Assembly (NCBI GenBank): GCA_947044365.1
Contig: OX345636.1
Location: 11,427,809-11,491,808, forward strand
Source of the DNA: Petrosia ficiformis
Taxonomy: Eukaryota > Porifera > Demospongiae > Haplosclerida > Petrosiidae
Reading direction: 5' to 3'
Length of the DNA: 64,000 nt
Shown here: piece after piece, positions 35,649 through 47,829 of the stretch
Layout: each line of letters begins with the position of its first letter
Numbering within the stretch: position 1 is the first letter of the stretch
Position numbers and translations under genes: made by a program
The notes under the pieces: model-generated
What the model was told of the DNA's origin: nothing
The model's database searches: none
What the model saw: only the letters and a program-made list of their open reading frames with translations

Positions 35649-35987
35649 CTGTCACATTTACTGCCTGAGATGTTGCAGTATTACCATTTGGTGCATGATT
35701 GGATACAGTACACTGATAAGTACCTCCCTGTCTCATTCCAATTGTTACTATTACCTGAACACTAATAGGATCTTCAGAAACTAATACCTCACGACTCAAG
35801 TCATCATATGAGATATTGGTGATAACAGAACCACCACCATTATCTACTTCCACAGTACAAGTGACATCAGTAGGAGGACGTCTATCTACTTCGAAAGTGA
35901 GTGTAAATACAGGAGGATCAATATCTCTTGATGTGGAGACTAATCCAAATTCAGTCTGTCTTGTTATTGATGTGAATAAACTCATAT
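35649..35987 (-). CDS. Copy B exon 3: Ig-like domain
   Basis: This is a 339-base phase 1-1 exon. 'TDVTCTVEV' and 'GGTYQCTVSN' are the two cysteine strands. It lacks the usual central Trp, so it is a divergent Ig-like domain. The counterpart in copy A, if any, lies left of the window. Confidence 0.75.
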
Positions 35988-36046
35988 CTGGAAGTAATAA
36001 TTAAATGAGTTCTTAATAACTATAGTATTATATCATACACACTTAC

Positions 36047-36427
36047 CAGATGAATCAAAATCACCACTCCCATAATCAGCTACCCATAATGTATGATCTA
36101 CTCCATTTTCATCAGGAATAACACATCTGTAAAGTCCTTGATAAACTGATATTCCCAAATCTCTTAATAGAACAATTTGACCAGTGACATGAAAGACATG
36201 TAATGGAAAATTACTAGCATCTACATCAGACACTTGTGTATCATCTGGTAGATACCATGTTCCTATCATACTACCATTATTAGCACTTTGACACCATAAA
36301 CCATCATTAAGACCATCAGAAGAGTCACTACCAGGAGTATAGTCATCATGAGCATGAAACTGTCTAGCTGCTATCATAGAAAAATTAGGTAACACTCTGA
36401 CTTCTTCACCGAGATACAACCTCACTC
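36047..36427 (-). CDS. Copy B exon 2: N-terminal Ig-like domain
   Basis: This is a 381-base phase 1-1 exon. It contains 'GLWCQS', 'GTWYLPDDT' and 'GLYRCVIPDENG', the Cys-Trp-Cys layout of an Ig-like domain. Acceptor TAG and donor GTAAGT are present. Confidence 0.8.
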
Positions 36428-36515
36428 CTACAAGTTATAGATATTTACACAACAAACAATCATTTACAAAAGAAAGATTGTATAATTATAATATATAGTA
36501 GTTAGTGGTATTTAC

Positions 36516-36615
36516 CTGTGTCTGCTAATGGTGGTGGATCACCATCTAATTGAGCAGATGATCTCTCAACTGATACAAAAAGAACAGCAATGATTAATAA
36601 GTAACTCCTCATCAT
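36516..36615 (-). CDS. Copy B exon 1: start and signal peptide
   Basis: Two adjacent ATG codons (36615 and 36612) open a signal peptide with hydrophobic core 'YLLIIAVLFVSV' and a likely cleavage after 'RSSA'. The exon ends in phase 1 at a GTAAAT donor. I chose the first ATG. This exon fell below the usual ORF length and was found from the sequence upstream of exon 2. Confidence 0.8.
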
Positions 36616-37709
36616 ATACAGATCTTGTCAGAGCTTCAAGTTAGGGATATAGCTGAAATTGCTGAACTGTTAATTATTTCTAAATGTTAATTATCACTCA
36701 TGCATTTATGGTCACTCAGAAACATAGTTCATTGTGTTACTACGACGTAATAATTATTATACTTTTACAGTGTATACCAATGATAACACCTTGCAATCAT
36801 CATCTTAATAGTACAAATGGTTGTACATAAACTATTATATAGTGGATGAGTGTATTACAATCTATAGGTATACATTGATCATTTACGAACTACAGGACCA
36901 TCATTTCTGCATTTTAGTAAATAGGTGTTCAGAGCCTATTAAGTTAAGTGACATGCTGATGTCAAATAAACTGTAAAAATAACATTGTATACTGAATAAT
37001 AAGAAAGACTAAATACTTTAAAATAGGTTTTGAAATCTGATGCCATAAAAAAATATAAAAATAACTTCACGTATAGTAATATAATTGTGTCTGAAATTTA
37101 GAAAATGATTGTAACTAAGTAAACAAATAGTGTGGGTTACGTCCATTCCATGAATTCTAGCATAGTTTATAATATATTGTGTATGAAACATTAGTGACAT
37201 GAAGTATTAACAACTGACAACAAGCAATGACTATATATAGTATTATCCTTTTTGACCATTAAATTTGTTACCATTATGATCCATGTTATATTCAATGCAG
37301 CTAATTTTTGATATTGGAAAAAGAAAAATATATAAAATATTTGTGAAAAATAAAGAAAATTAATGGGTTGCAATATCAAAAAAAAGTACAACTAACAACA
37401 ATATATAACAAGTCATTATGTATAATCATTAATTTTTATAATTGACTGTGCTTCAGCACATAGCAAATCAATCTCAGTCTCTCTTTTCACATGTTCACTC
37501 TCATTAGTTACTGGCTTCCAAACAAATTAGTTTACCACATCTTTCCCTGATACTATTATATAAACTCGGTGTGTTTGGCTAGTAATGTTACAAGGTTTTG
37601 TAGCAAGTAAATTGCATTATCAGTAGTTGGTTTTTTTTGTTCTGGTCCATAACATGACAAAAAGTATGCTTTATAAAATTGTTTTGATGCTTCATTGGAC
37701 AATGTATGA
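36616..37709. other. 5' flank of copy B, no gene recognised
   Basis: AT-rich sequence directly upstream of the copy B signal peptide exon and therefore the probable promoter side of the gene. I see no convincing coding exon or recognisable promoter element. Confidence 0.5.
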
Positions 37710-37943
37710 TTAAGACGATGTATGATTAAGACAATGTATTAAATTGGAATATAGGGCATTCAGAATTGCTGCTACACTTCCAGAGAAACATGAGCTTTGC
37801 GAAACAGCATTCTGTGTATTTGTGATCACTTCAGAAATAACATTCTCTTTTATCTCCACAAACTGTTCAATTTGTTTGTTTTCACAGGTTACACTGTGAA
37901 CACTAATAATAAAAACAGCAAACAAAATCACTTTTGCAGGCAA
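37710..37943 (-). CDS. Small putative secreted protein (77 residues)
   Basis: This open frame starts with a plausible signal peptide: 'MPAKVILFAVFIISVHSVTC' has a Lys and then a hydrophobic core. A short charged segment and a Ser/Ala-rich C-terminal part with two more Cys follow. I recognise no family. It could be a genuine small secreted peptide, the first exon of a longer gene, or chance; such a signal can arise by chance in AT-rich DNA. It is not part of the Ig/FN3 copies. Confidence 0.3.
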   Translation of the reverse strand: MPAKVILFAVFIISVHSVTCENKQIEQFVEIKENVISEVITNTQNAVSQSSCFSGSVAAILNALYSNLIHCLNHTSS

Positions 37944-39642
37944 GATTTTCTATGAAGATCTATCTCTATATAATAACTCATTATTTTCAAATGACTTGGT
38001 TGTTGGAAGATTGACAGTTATATTTGTATAAAAAGGAAATAGCAGGTGTGCAAGGAAATAAATCATTTCACGTTGTTTCACTCCATGCATGTATGTTATT
38101 TAAAAAATCAGCCAATCAGAAAAGAATAGAAGAAATGTTTACCAAATAAGATGACACATAATAATATAGGTAGTATAATAATGTATAGCTAGCAAGATTA
38201 TTGTACAAGTATATAAACACTATCTTGTTACAATCTTTTAATCATGTTTCAAAATGAAAACTAAAAAAGTAATACAATTGAGCATAATTATGAAGAATCC
38301 AGATTACAAATGTATAATATTACATTGTAAAATACAATGAAAGGGTACTGAAATTACTTTTTCCATACAAATTTTATTAGTGAAATGCAGTGTGATATTT
38401 GTGTGATAACCAAAAACATCAACATAGGATATTAAAGGTTTTAAAATGGGTAAAATTGGGCTTTAAATTTGTATTTTTTTTACTCCAGCCATTACAAACA
38501 GAATAGTCGAAATAATCGCAAAAAGGCAAGCAAAAAAAAACAAAAACCAAACAACCACAAGTTACAAGGTAATATGATGATAATACATTCTCAGTACCTC
38601 TGCATTGAATAAGTTGTTGTCGCTGTCAAACAAACTGTACTTTGTTGGGTGGGGGTGGGGGGTTGGTACTGAATTTGTTGGATGGAGGGTTGATTCAAGA
38701 GCATATTCCTGCCACTGATGTTCACAATCTCTACAAATTGTACCGAAGTTTGCCAAAACTTATCCACTGTTCAAGGATTGTTGAGGCTTGCACACCTGGG
38801 TGGATTGTGTTGCACTAGAAAAGTAGTTTTTGCCTAATGTCAGTCAACCAGTCAATCATTCCACCATTGTCATTGAGATTTTCATATGATGAGCCTAGCA
38901 TATGGTAATCGGTGTCTGGTTTCCATGTCAGTAGTCCTGATTGTACAGCCAGGAATGAATGGTTGTGATTTCATGTAGGCATGGTCTAACAGGAGCAGGC
39001 AGGGATGGAAAAGTAAGATTGCCTTGAACTGCATTTAATTACTACATACGAGAGATGTTGTCTGTTAAGAACTCTCTGAGGTCTACAAACTGCCCTGAGT
39101 GAGGTCTCTCCACCAATCGTGATGGGAAGGATTAGGGCAGAGGAAAGGACAAAGCCAGGTGAGGCACTTGTAAGAAGAAGCTGCTCATGAATAAATCTGG
39201 TCCAAACTCTGTTGGTTACTCCTGTTGACCAGAATGAGGTTGGGGAAGCTAATGACCCTGCAGTAGATGCCATAGGAGCAACTGGGGTTTAACTATCAGA
39301 ATGTGACCATGACAGATGAAACAACAAGGCCAAATGGGGTGAGAAAGACCCCAGTGATAGAAAACAGCTAGTAGACAGCTGATGATCTGTATGGCATAGG
39401 GTGGTTTAGGTAAATACATGAGGCACACAACCAATATTGAGGCTAAGAATCATATTACTAAACACACACAAGGGCATTGGCCTGATCACTTAGCACATTT
39501 ATAGCACTGTTGGAAGCTTTGAAGGGTGACTGTTAACTAACCACAGTGCATGTATCGAACATCAAAGGAATATATATGCACTCATTGCACTGTATGGGAT
39601 TTATACTATAACTATAACATTGAACCAAAAATTATTTCATAC
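37944..39642. other. Region between small ORF and copy C, no gene recognised
   Basis: AT-rich to about 38450, then a stretch of noticeably higher GC from about 38620 to 39530 without recognisable protein similarity. The 3' end of copy C would be expected here, but no tail exon can be found. Confidence 0.5.
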
Positions 39643-40219
39643 CTCCTTTGCTTTGATTTCAAACAAATGCCAATAATAATTATTATAATTACAACATTAC
39701 ACACAAACACACTTAATCCGAAAGCTGAAACACTTCCTATAATTATTACAACTGAGGATGAAGAATGTGTCGATGCAATCATTTCTTGCTGACAGATTTC
39801 ATCATTAAAACTGTTCAAAGGAACTGGACACGTGGGATCAAATGTCACTAGAATAGGTCCAGTTGTACTCTACCTCCATTTAATACCCATTCTTCAATCC
39901 ATGATACTATCTGAGTAGAGGAAATAGAACCAAAATTAAATACTTGAGCTCTATAAACAGCTTGTGTTGGATTTTGTGTATCACACAATAGCATTTCATT
40001 AGCGATGAAACTGTTCAGAAATCCACAGTCACAATTATCTATTACAACATCAACTACTGCTGAAAGAACAAATAATTTTATAGAATCCTCTGTTGATATC
40101 TGTAGAAGACATTTGATGTAATAATCATAATTATAATCCTAATTATATATCACTCACAGTCCACTCATCACAGGATGTGAAAGTTCCTGCCCTTAATTGA
40201 AACAAAGAACTTTCTGGTT
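39643..40219 (-). pseudogene. Copy C membrane-proximal and transmembrane exons
   Basis: Exon 40158-40219 and exon 39643-40099 correspond to E25-E26. A one-base deletion (about 39867) breaks the frame within 'WVLNG', while the following part still encodes 'DPTCPVPLNSFNDEIC', a shortened stalk, a hydrophobic helix and 'CLKSKQRR'. A donor GTATGA is retained at the same place as in B. Confidence 0.82.
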
Positions 40220-40269
40220 CTGAAAAGAAAGAACTTCAACTAAATTTTATGTTGAAAAGAACATCTTAC

Positions 40270-42120
40270 CATCAACAATTACTGCACTAGTAAACTCTCC
40301 CTGACCAGCATTAGTACTTGCTGATATAGACACCCTGTATGCTTTACCAGGATCTAGTCCACCTATAACTGCACTACTATCTGTAGCTGGTACACTTGAT
40401 ATTTCTCTCTTCCTGTTATCGTTTTGCTCATAAAGTATAAAATATGACTGAATGAATCCTCTTGTTTCAGTTATTGGTATACGAGACCAACTGATATTCA
40501 TATGAGTACCATTTAGTCTTAAGACACTGAGATTAGTAGGAACAGGAGGAACTGAAATAACAATTACACATTTTGGAATCTATATATGAACCCATATTAT
40601 ACCTACCATCTTCTTCAGTGAAAAATAGTGTCTGGTTTGAGATTCCTTCTTGTTCGATATCATTGAGTAAGTCACTAGATACACTGATGTTTTCATTATA
40701 TAATTCTCTTCTTTCATATAAACTAACAGACACAATATAATGTGTAATATTACCATTAGCTTCTTCTACTGGTGACCATGTGATTCTTACAGCACTAGTG
40801 TTTAATACTCCTATATTAATTGCTGAGACTGCTCCCGGTACTGAAGGTAAGTAAATAATCATAATAATATAATTACCACTATTTTTTTTCACTTACTATC
40901 AGATTCTGTTCTTCCTGATACATATGCAGGAGGTCCATATCCTGTCACAGTGGTAGCAGATAAAAATGCGCTGTATCTTTGATATGGTTCAAAATTTCCA
41001 GCAATAAAGCTGTGTTGTGAACCTTTGATGATGTATGTCGTAGATACATCAGTGTTGATATTCCAAACAGTTAAATTATATGTAATAATAATGCCATTTG
41101 GAGATGACCAATTAAACATGATGCTAAATTTTGAAGGAATGGAGTTGAAACACTGAGGGGGATCTTCTGGTACTACATAAAAATATTTAATCATTTTGAC
41201 ATAAATATAAATTATCACTTACTATCTTGTGTTTCAAATGTGCAAATTGCTTCCGGTCCTATTCCAACTTCATTAATAACAGATAAATTACATACATATG
41301 ATGTAAATGGTGTTAAATAAAGAATAGTGTAATTAGTTATTGGTGAATTTAGAGTATCATTGGTTCCTGATACTAGCTGATGAGTATCCACATTCTCACA
41401 TTGTAGATAATATCCAAATATGATTCCATTCTGTGAAGATCTTTCTGGTTCCATCCAATCAATAATGACAGTACGTGATAAAAATGTTGTGTTCCTACAA
41501 TCTAGAGGTTTGCCTGTTGGTACTATACATAATTATATAATACAAAAAATTAACTATTAATATATTGCCATCCAAAGTATATTAACTAACTTATGTAATA
41601 TCATAATGTGCATGTATGCAGTTAAATTATATTTAATTTCAGCTTTTCTTAGAACAATCAATCAAATCACAAATATTGCTACAATATTGCTATAGAAGAC
41701 ATAATTATAATGGGCCACAGCATGTCTTTGCATACATGCAACTGTCATAATAGTTTATGATTAAACATATAGAAGATATTACAATGACTAAAAAAGATCT
41801 TACATGCAGGTAGTGTTGTGAATTCATTGTCGATGTTGTAACACTTCCAATACAATTAACAGACACCACACTGAAATTATAAGTGTTATCTTCTTCCAGA
41901 CCTCCAGGTGTTATACTGTACTCTGGATTGATAGTACTAAGATTACTTTGTCCTAAAATTGCTGAACTGATTTTTCGTTCCTTTTGTAGTTCCAGTCCAA
42001 TATACTGTATACATTGTTCTTCGGGCATGCAAGCAATGGGTGAGACAATCAATGTAATGATAGCTGTAGTTGATGTTACTATTGTAGTGACATTCACAGG
42101 AGTAAAAGGAGGACGAGCAG
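40270..42120 (-). pseudogene. Copy C FN3 exons (matches to E19-E24)
   Basis: The E19 match (41804-42120) is 317 bases, not a multiple of three; a base is missing near 41825, so the frame is lost after 'TSTMN'. The E20 (41223-41522), E21 (40897-41172) and E24 (40270-40551) matches are open. The E22 and E23 matches have become one 234-base exon (40607-40840) with the intron and some coding sequence removed in frame. Confidence 0.82.
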
Positions 42121-45100
42121 CTGAAGAAATAAATATGTATGCACTCAATTACCATTGATATCAAAAATCATATAATTGTGAGTGTTTATGAAAATCCTCA
42201 CACCTCAAAAAAAGACTAGCCCTTTATTTATCTTAGAGGAAAAATTTTGCTTTACTTGAATTCCCGTGGTATAATCCTTAAGCAATTACCTTTTTCACCA
42301 CCATCATAAGCTATGCAAATTAGGCTTTTTTTGCAGCTCCAATCACAATTGCAAATTCGGCAAAAAATATATTAACATGTACACAAACCGGATACATTTG
42401 CATTGATTAGAAGATTACTTTAATGCTTACCTTTTATGGTAATTAGACTTTCTTTAGAAGACTGAACGGTTGGTGATTCAGGTATAACAATCCTAGTGAT
42501 ACATGTGTAATTACCAGAATCTTCAGGTACAAATTTTGTGAAAATTAAGGTATTGGTTTTGCATATAACATTATTCAATACAGAAGTTTGAATGTTGTTA
42601 GAAATCTCAGTTCCATTGTGTTGCCATATCACTTCTAGTTCTGGTATAACCTGTCGAGGCTTACCAACTGTACATGTTAATGTGAATTTACTATATAGCA
42701 AAGAATCTGAGCATGGTGTCTCGTATCCCACAAATGAGTCCGGTGAAGATGTGAAACTAATAATCTCAGGATCTGAATTATAAGAATTAGAAGACGCAGT
42801 CATACAATCTAATTATAAAGCATCGTAAACATGACAACTGATACATTAATATGTACTGCAAAAGGATAATGTATTCATAAAGTATCTCGTAAATGTGAGT
42901 TAATCGTTGTTTGGGTATTGTCAAAACTTAGTAAAACAAATAACTAATAACATGAAATCAGTATTTAGCTTGTATAATTGCCGCCCATTTTTAAGTTAGA
43001 AAAACAAGCTAAGTCATGTTTCTGTATTATAACAATGTATTTACTCACCAAACACAAAGAAAGTGGTTTCTATACTTATATCTTCAGCATCAAAAACATA
43101 GGAGTAATGAGGATCACTAGTAAGTGACACATTACATGTATATGTACCATTATCAACAGTACTACTAACAGTGCTGAACTCAATACGAGATTGATACTGA
43201 TTGAAACCAGTAGAATATGGACCATATGGCATCCTTCTAAAATCAGTCATTACTATGTCATCATTTTGAATCCATGTTGTCGTTATATTGAAAGGTGTAT
43301 CTACATTTTCATGTATGACAATGTCACAATATATTACCAAATCACTGCCAGCTAGAACCACTAATTCACCCTGTGATTGATAGACCTCAACTTCAGGAGT
43401 TGGAACTACAAATAACACAAAGAGAATTAACATAGTAAATGTATTAGCCATAGTAAGTGTATTAGCCTCATAAATCTACAGTGTCTTAAGAAAAAGAGCT
43501 TGATTCAACTGTTTGCACATGAGCGAAATAAATGTTTGGGGCATCTGTGAACTATCGTAGTCTTAAGTTAAAAAACCAATCACTATGACTAGCCCTGCAA
43601 TGACCACAGGTGTTCCTTTGCATGATAATTAACACATGCAGAACAGTTGAATCCAAGTTGTTTTTTTCAATAAACTGAGGAGTACATAGTCACAATGTGT
43701 TTTTTTAAGTTCCATTTTTGTGCAACATGGACCATTCCAGTCGTCCATTTTTATAGATCTTCAATAATATAAAAGTTGCATAATCCTGAATAAAAACTCA
43801 CTTTGTAAATGAATTACTTCAACAGAACTTTCAATAGCAAAAATGTTAATCTCACTAATAGTAACAGTAGCTAGACACACATACTCTCCAGCAGCAGATG
43901 TATTCAAGAAATCAAACGAAAGTACAAGCTGACCTTCATAAAGAAATGGATCAACACTGCTATCATTGTTTTTGTTGAAAAAACCCACACTTCCTTTTAT
44001 CCACTCAATCTCAGGTGAAACAATTAATCTATCCACAGCAGTGACAGAACAGGTAAGGTTATAAGGTTCACCAGCCATTTCATCACCTGTAGCTGTTGTT
44101 ATGACTACAAGATTTGGAAGATCTAGAGAAGGTATAAAAAGAATTAAAACGTGGAGTGAATGAGTTGATAACTTAAGTAATACGTAGTATAAAATCATAT
44201 TAATTATACATTTGTACCCTACAGTTAGGCATTGGACTGTCCTGACTTTATAAAGCGATATCAGGTTATTATTTAGCTAGTGTTCATAATTATTACTAAT
44301 GTATCATTATATATACTAACCGTCTACTGCAATTTTAGTTGATGTATCACTTGCTATAATATTATTTGTGATATAATCATTATGTGTATTAGTAGTCACT
44401 AGTACAGTACACTTGTATTCTCCATTATCATAAACACCACTAAGAGAATAGAAATCAAGAGTAGTTATATAATGATTAGTATCAGTCTGTATAAAGGATT
44501 CTGTAATGGTGGGTTCAGTGATATTCATCATGTTTCTTGTCCACTGGTTAGTGACTATTACTGGAATGTCTACTAGCTCATCCAATGTGATGTTACAAGT
44601 TAGTGAGAGTGGAGTACCAGCATAAAGTGTGCCACGATAATTTAGGCTTATGTCAACCGTGAATGGGGGGACTACAATAGAATAGAAAAATAAGAGACAT
44701 GCATGGGCGGTTCAGAAGTGTGGAAAAAGAAAAACCAATTATTGGACATTTGACTTTCCGTCACCACTTTTGTTCTACTCCCCCATGCTTTGTATGTTGT
44801 TTAGTTTCAAATTTATTGGACATTCTCTACACATACTTGATATATAGCCGTTTTGCTAATGTATATATGTATCCCTTCCTCTTTCTCTCTGACATTGATT
44901 CATTCATTTCTCCTGCTCTTCCATAAATGTAGAGAATCTCCAATAAATTTGAAACTGAGAGCAGAAAGAATGAAGGAAAACATTCAATGACAGAGAGAAA
45001 GAGGAAATTATACATGTGTTTAAGACATTGGCAAATAGGCAATTAAAATGATAAATTTCAATTTGCTGTAAAAAAAAAAGGGGCACAAAGAGAAAGTTTA

Positions 45101-45480
45101 ATAAAATTGATAACTTACAATGGACTATTAGTTCATATTCCTGAGAATCAGAGTCGACATCATTAGTCAATGATACATTAAACACAGCTATACATATATA
45201 CACTCCTCTGTGTTCAAATAGAACTGGATCAAGTATCACAGTTACATTAGTAACTGATCCATCTATCACTGTGATTGTAGCTATATTAAGCTCATTCAGG
45301 TCACCCATACTGACATCTTCCATCTTCATCCATGTTGTTCAACTAGTCCTTCAACTACTCTAACACTACATGTCATGATCAAACTCTGACCAACTTCAGT
45401 ATAACCACTAGTTGAGATGTTCGGTTCAAAAGGAGGCATTTCTGAAAATTGTAAAGACAGACACAGTATTCTATATCAGT

Positions 45481-45482
45481 AA

Positions 45483-45523
<41 letters not shown>

Positions 45524-45534
45524 TTATTATTATT
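45481..45534. repeat. (TTA)n microsatellite
   Basis: Trinucleotide tract in the intron between the E13 and E14 matches of copy C; shorter related tracts occur at the same position in A (about 11850-11885) and B. Confidence 0.88.
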
Positions 45535-46355
45535 GTGGTTGTTTACTTTCTACAGTAATATTCTTAGTGATGCTATTGACTCCATTCAATATCAAGTTAT
45601 CAGTAGATGATATAGTCATCTCACAGGTATATTCTCCCTGATCATCAAATGGTCCCTCATCACCATTATCAACAGGATAGAATATCAAAACACACTCAAA
45701 TGTGTTGATGCTAATCATCTCAGCTGGTAACACTGTCACACGACTATCATCCATACTAGTGATGATCTCATTACTAGGATTAATCTAAGAAACCATAGCA
45801 GAGACAGATGTGTTCACTACACTGGAGAGTGTAGCAGTACAAGTGATGTTGAGAGGTGTACTTTCGTAAATAGTATCATTAGGAGATAAAACTAGTGACA
45901 TGATAGGAGAGGATACTGTGGAAGTCAAGAGATGTGAAAATATAAATTGTGAATTGAGACAAAGCACTTACTTGTAACACTAAGCATTCTATTATCATGA
46001 GTAGATGTACCAAAATCTTGAAATACTACTATACAGAAGTAGTTTGTAGCATCAGATGTTTTCACAGGATTAATTATAAAACCTCTTGAGAATATGTTTC
46101 CATTACTCATTAATGATGATTGAGTAACATCAGAATTATCATCAACAACTTTCATATTTCCAGCTAAATCATAACTAATAATAAAACCAGTTGGTACATG
46201 TACTAGTCTCTCTGGTACAGTGGCTGTACATGTGAAATTGAACTCATCACCAGCAGTAGGTATTGATGGGAAGGCAATATCATTATCAGCAGTGAATTCT
46301 GAAGAGGATAGCAAAGTATTAATAAATGTAAATTTTAGTGGCTTTACAACGTTTT

Positions 46356-46485
46356 ATGGCCATCCCTATAATTGCTTTTCACTGGGTTATATTATGTTTG
46401 TGTCACTTGCGCAACTATTCGTTGTATATGTAGTTAAGGAAGTGTGTCATTCCCGGGGGCTGGAGCACTCAGTCCATTAATGATA
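46356..46485 (+). mobile_element. MITE-like family, truncated copy 4
   Basis: It has 'ggccatccctataattgctttt', then 'tgtgtcacttgcgcaacta ... gtcattcccgggggct', after which family similarity ends. Only the 5' quarter is present. It lies in the intron between the E11 and E12 matches of copy C. Confidence 0.78.
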
Positions 46486-46888
46486 ATATAGTGATAAAGA
46501 AACAATTATCTTATTAGTACTCAGTACATACCTTCCCCAATGAGCGTGATGTCACTATATCCATTACTCCCAGTGATATAATTAGATAAAGAAGATGGTT
46601 GTATACTGACAGAACAAGAGTAAGTATTTCCATTGTAACTTGTTATCAATTTTTTGATTTGTATTGTACTAAAATATTGATTTGTTATCAATAAAATTGG
46701 ACTAATGGAGTAGTCTGATGAATTCATAAGAGGAGATCCTCCATTATGAGACCACACTATACTAACATTCACATCAGTATTAACAGCATTACTGATAGTA
46801 ACAGTACACAGTAGATCAATATATGTACCCTCTACTAGTGTATCAACATCAGATGGATCAGTTGTAAGAAAAACCTCTGGAGTAGGTA

Positions 46889-47551
46889 CTACAACAATAG
46901 GGTAATGACATAATTATGACAAGTAAACTACAAATCATTATTCATTCCATCACACCAAAATATTTTGAGTTTATTTTTATGCAATTGTACTTTGTCATGA
47001 TTTGTATTAGGCCCAATAATAATAACACTAGACAGAATAATGTAATAATCAGAGACACACACATGCACACACACAAACACACACACACACATACACACAC
47101 ACACACAGCATCTGCAATAGTAGTGTTGCATAATTATTAATAAACACATTTCACCCCTACGTGATTCGCCGTCTGTTCCTAGCTACACGAAGCTGTCCAA
47201 ATGGTTGTAATTGGTGTCAGGCACAAGCTGATGAACGTGGCTAAAAAAGTTTATGGTTTTTCGGCCGCCCTTTGGCCTAAACAACAATCATGGGGGGAAT
47301 TTTAAAGGGGGATGTCCCCCCGTTAATGCAGGGGTTGCGAGGGGGAGCAGCCCCCTCGCTGCTGATGAATTTTGCATTTTTTGACCCCGCCCACGTGCTC
47401 TGGTGGTTACCTGAGGCATTTTCCTTGCTGTAAAACCTGAAATCGTGGGTGTAGCTGGTGCCAACATGCAGTGGGGTCATTTTGTTAGCCCCAGTTCCAG
47501 TCAAAAGAGGGAGAGCACCGCATTTGATTTGATCCTACGAAGCGCTCACTA
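46889..47551. other. Non-coding stretch with (AC)n and a GC-rich segment
   Basis: 46889-47140 is AT-rich with an (AC)n tract at 47056-47106. From about 47160 the sequence becomes GC-rich, with C and G runs and short inverted repeats (for example 'gatgtccccccgt' near 47310 and 'cagccccctcgctg' near 47350). It looks like repeat-derived DNA; I see no gene. Confidence 0.5.
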
Positions 47552-47805
47552 ATGTCCAGTATTGCCTACACCAGTCCTTAGGACAACTCAGGGCTGTCCC
47601 AGGATCCTATACACCAGTGAGTTGTCCTGACAAACAGGGGGGGTGTGGGGGGGGGCGGAGCCCCCCCCAGTTTAGGCCCTGGGATCGTTAGGGTTATCAT
47701 CCATGTTGTTTGTACAATTGATCTTAGGACAGTCCTGAGGACTGGTCTAGTATATCCTAGGATCCTGACAGGATCCTGAGGACTGGTGTAGGCAATACTG
47801 GACAT
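47552..47805. mobile_element. Small TIR element (about 254 bases)
   Basis: The ends are perfect inverted repeats of 27 bases: 47552-47578 starts 'atgtccagtattgcctacac', and the reverse complement is at 47779-47805. Inside are further copies of 'aggac' type motifs and a G/C-run hairpin. The 9 bases 'cgaagcgct' occur a few bases outside each end (47538-47546 and 47810-47818) and may reflect a target-site duplication. There is no coding capacity, so it is a non-autonomous DNA transposon. Confidence 0.8.
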
Positions 47806-47829
47806 GTCTCGAAGCGCTTGGGGACCTTC

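Larger units (their letters stand above)
20836..36615 (-). pseudogene. Ig/FN3 receptor copy B, 28 exons, three damaged exons
   Basis: Copy B is the only copy seen from start to stop. Its 28 exons would encode about 2,697 residues if undamaged: signal peptide, two Ig-like, one FN3, fourteen Ig, five FN3, a Cys-containing membrane-proximal domain, a transmembrane helix and a 66-residue cytoplasmic tail. Such ectodomains belong to adhesion or recognition receptors at the cell surface; the ligand is unknown. E2-E24 are almost all phase 1-1. Lesions: a 1-base deletion in E6, AG to AA at the E15 acceptor plus a 13-base deletion in E15, and a TAA stop in E17. All three damaged exons are symmetric, so skipping them would keep the frame. 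I therefore hold open that it is expressed in a shortened form. Alternatives are a recent pseudogene or haplotype or assembly error. Confidence 0.75.
39643..46888 (-). pseudogene. Ig/FN3 receptor copy C, 5'-truncated and degenerate
   Basis: Copy C is a diverged paralogue of A and B on the minus strand with exons matching E11-E26: 46532-46888, 45972-46298, 45547-45915, 45119-45441, 44321-44671, 43802-44122, 43049-43405, 42431-42772, 41804-42120, 41223-41522, 40897-41172, 40607-40840, 40270-40551, 40158-40219, 39643-40099. No exons matching E1-E10 lie upstream, and no tail exons (E27-E28) are recognisable downstream. Lesions: a stop in the E13 match (TAG at 45785-45787), a 10-base deletion in the E14 match, a 1-base deletion near 41825 in the E19 match, and a 1-base deletion near 39867 in the E26 match. 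It is clearly a pseudogene, older than the A/B duplication. Confidence 0.88.
42431..46888 (-). pseudogene. Copy C Ig exons (matches to E11-E18)
   Basis: There are eight Ig exons. The match to E13 carries a TAG where A and B have the Trp codon of 'VSWINP'. The match to E14 is 323 bases against 333, because ten bases are missing just before 'WMKM', near 45335. The matches to E11, E12, E15, E16, E17 and E18 are open with good splice sites. The intron between the E11 and E12 matches contains a truncated copy of the MITE-like family (46356-46485). Confidence 0.85.

Noticed and set aside
38986..39273. 95-residue minus-strand ORF in the GC-richer stretch
   Set aside because: No recognisable motif, no splice context, and Ser-rich composition typical of a chance frame in GC-richer DNA.
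46220..46480. 86-residue plus-strand ORF across the copy C intron
   Set aside because: Antisense of an Ig exon joined to the truncated MITE copy; a shadow frame.
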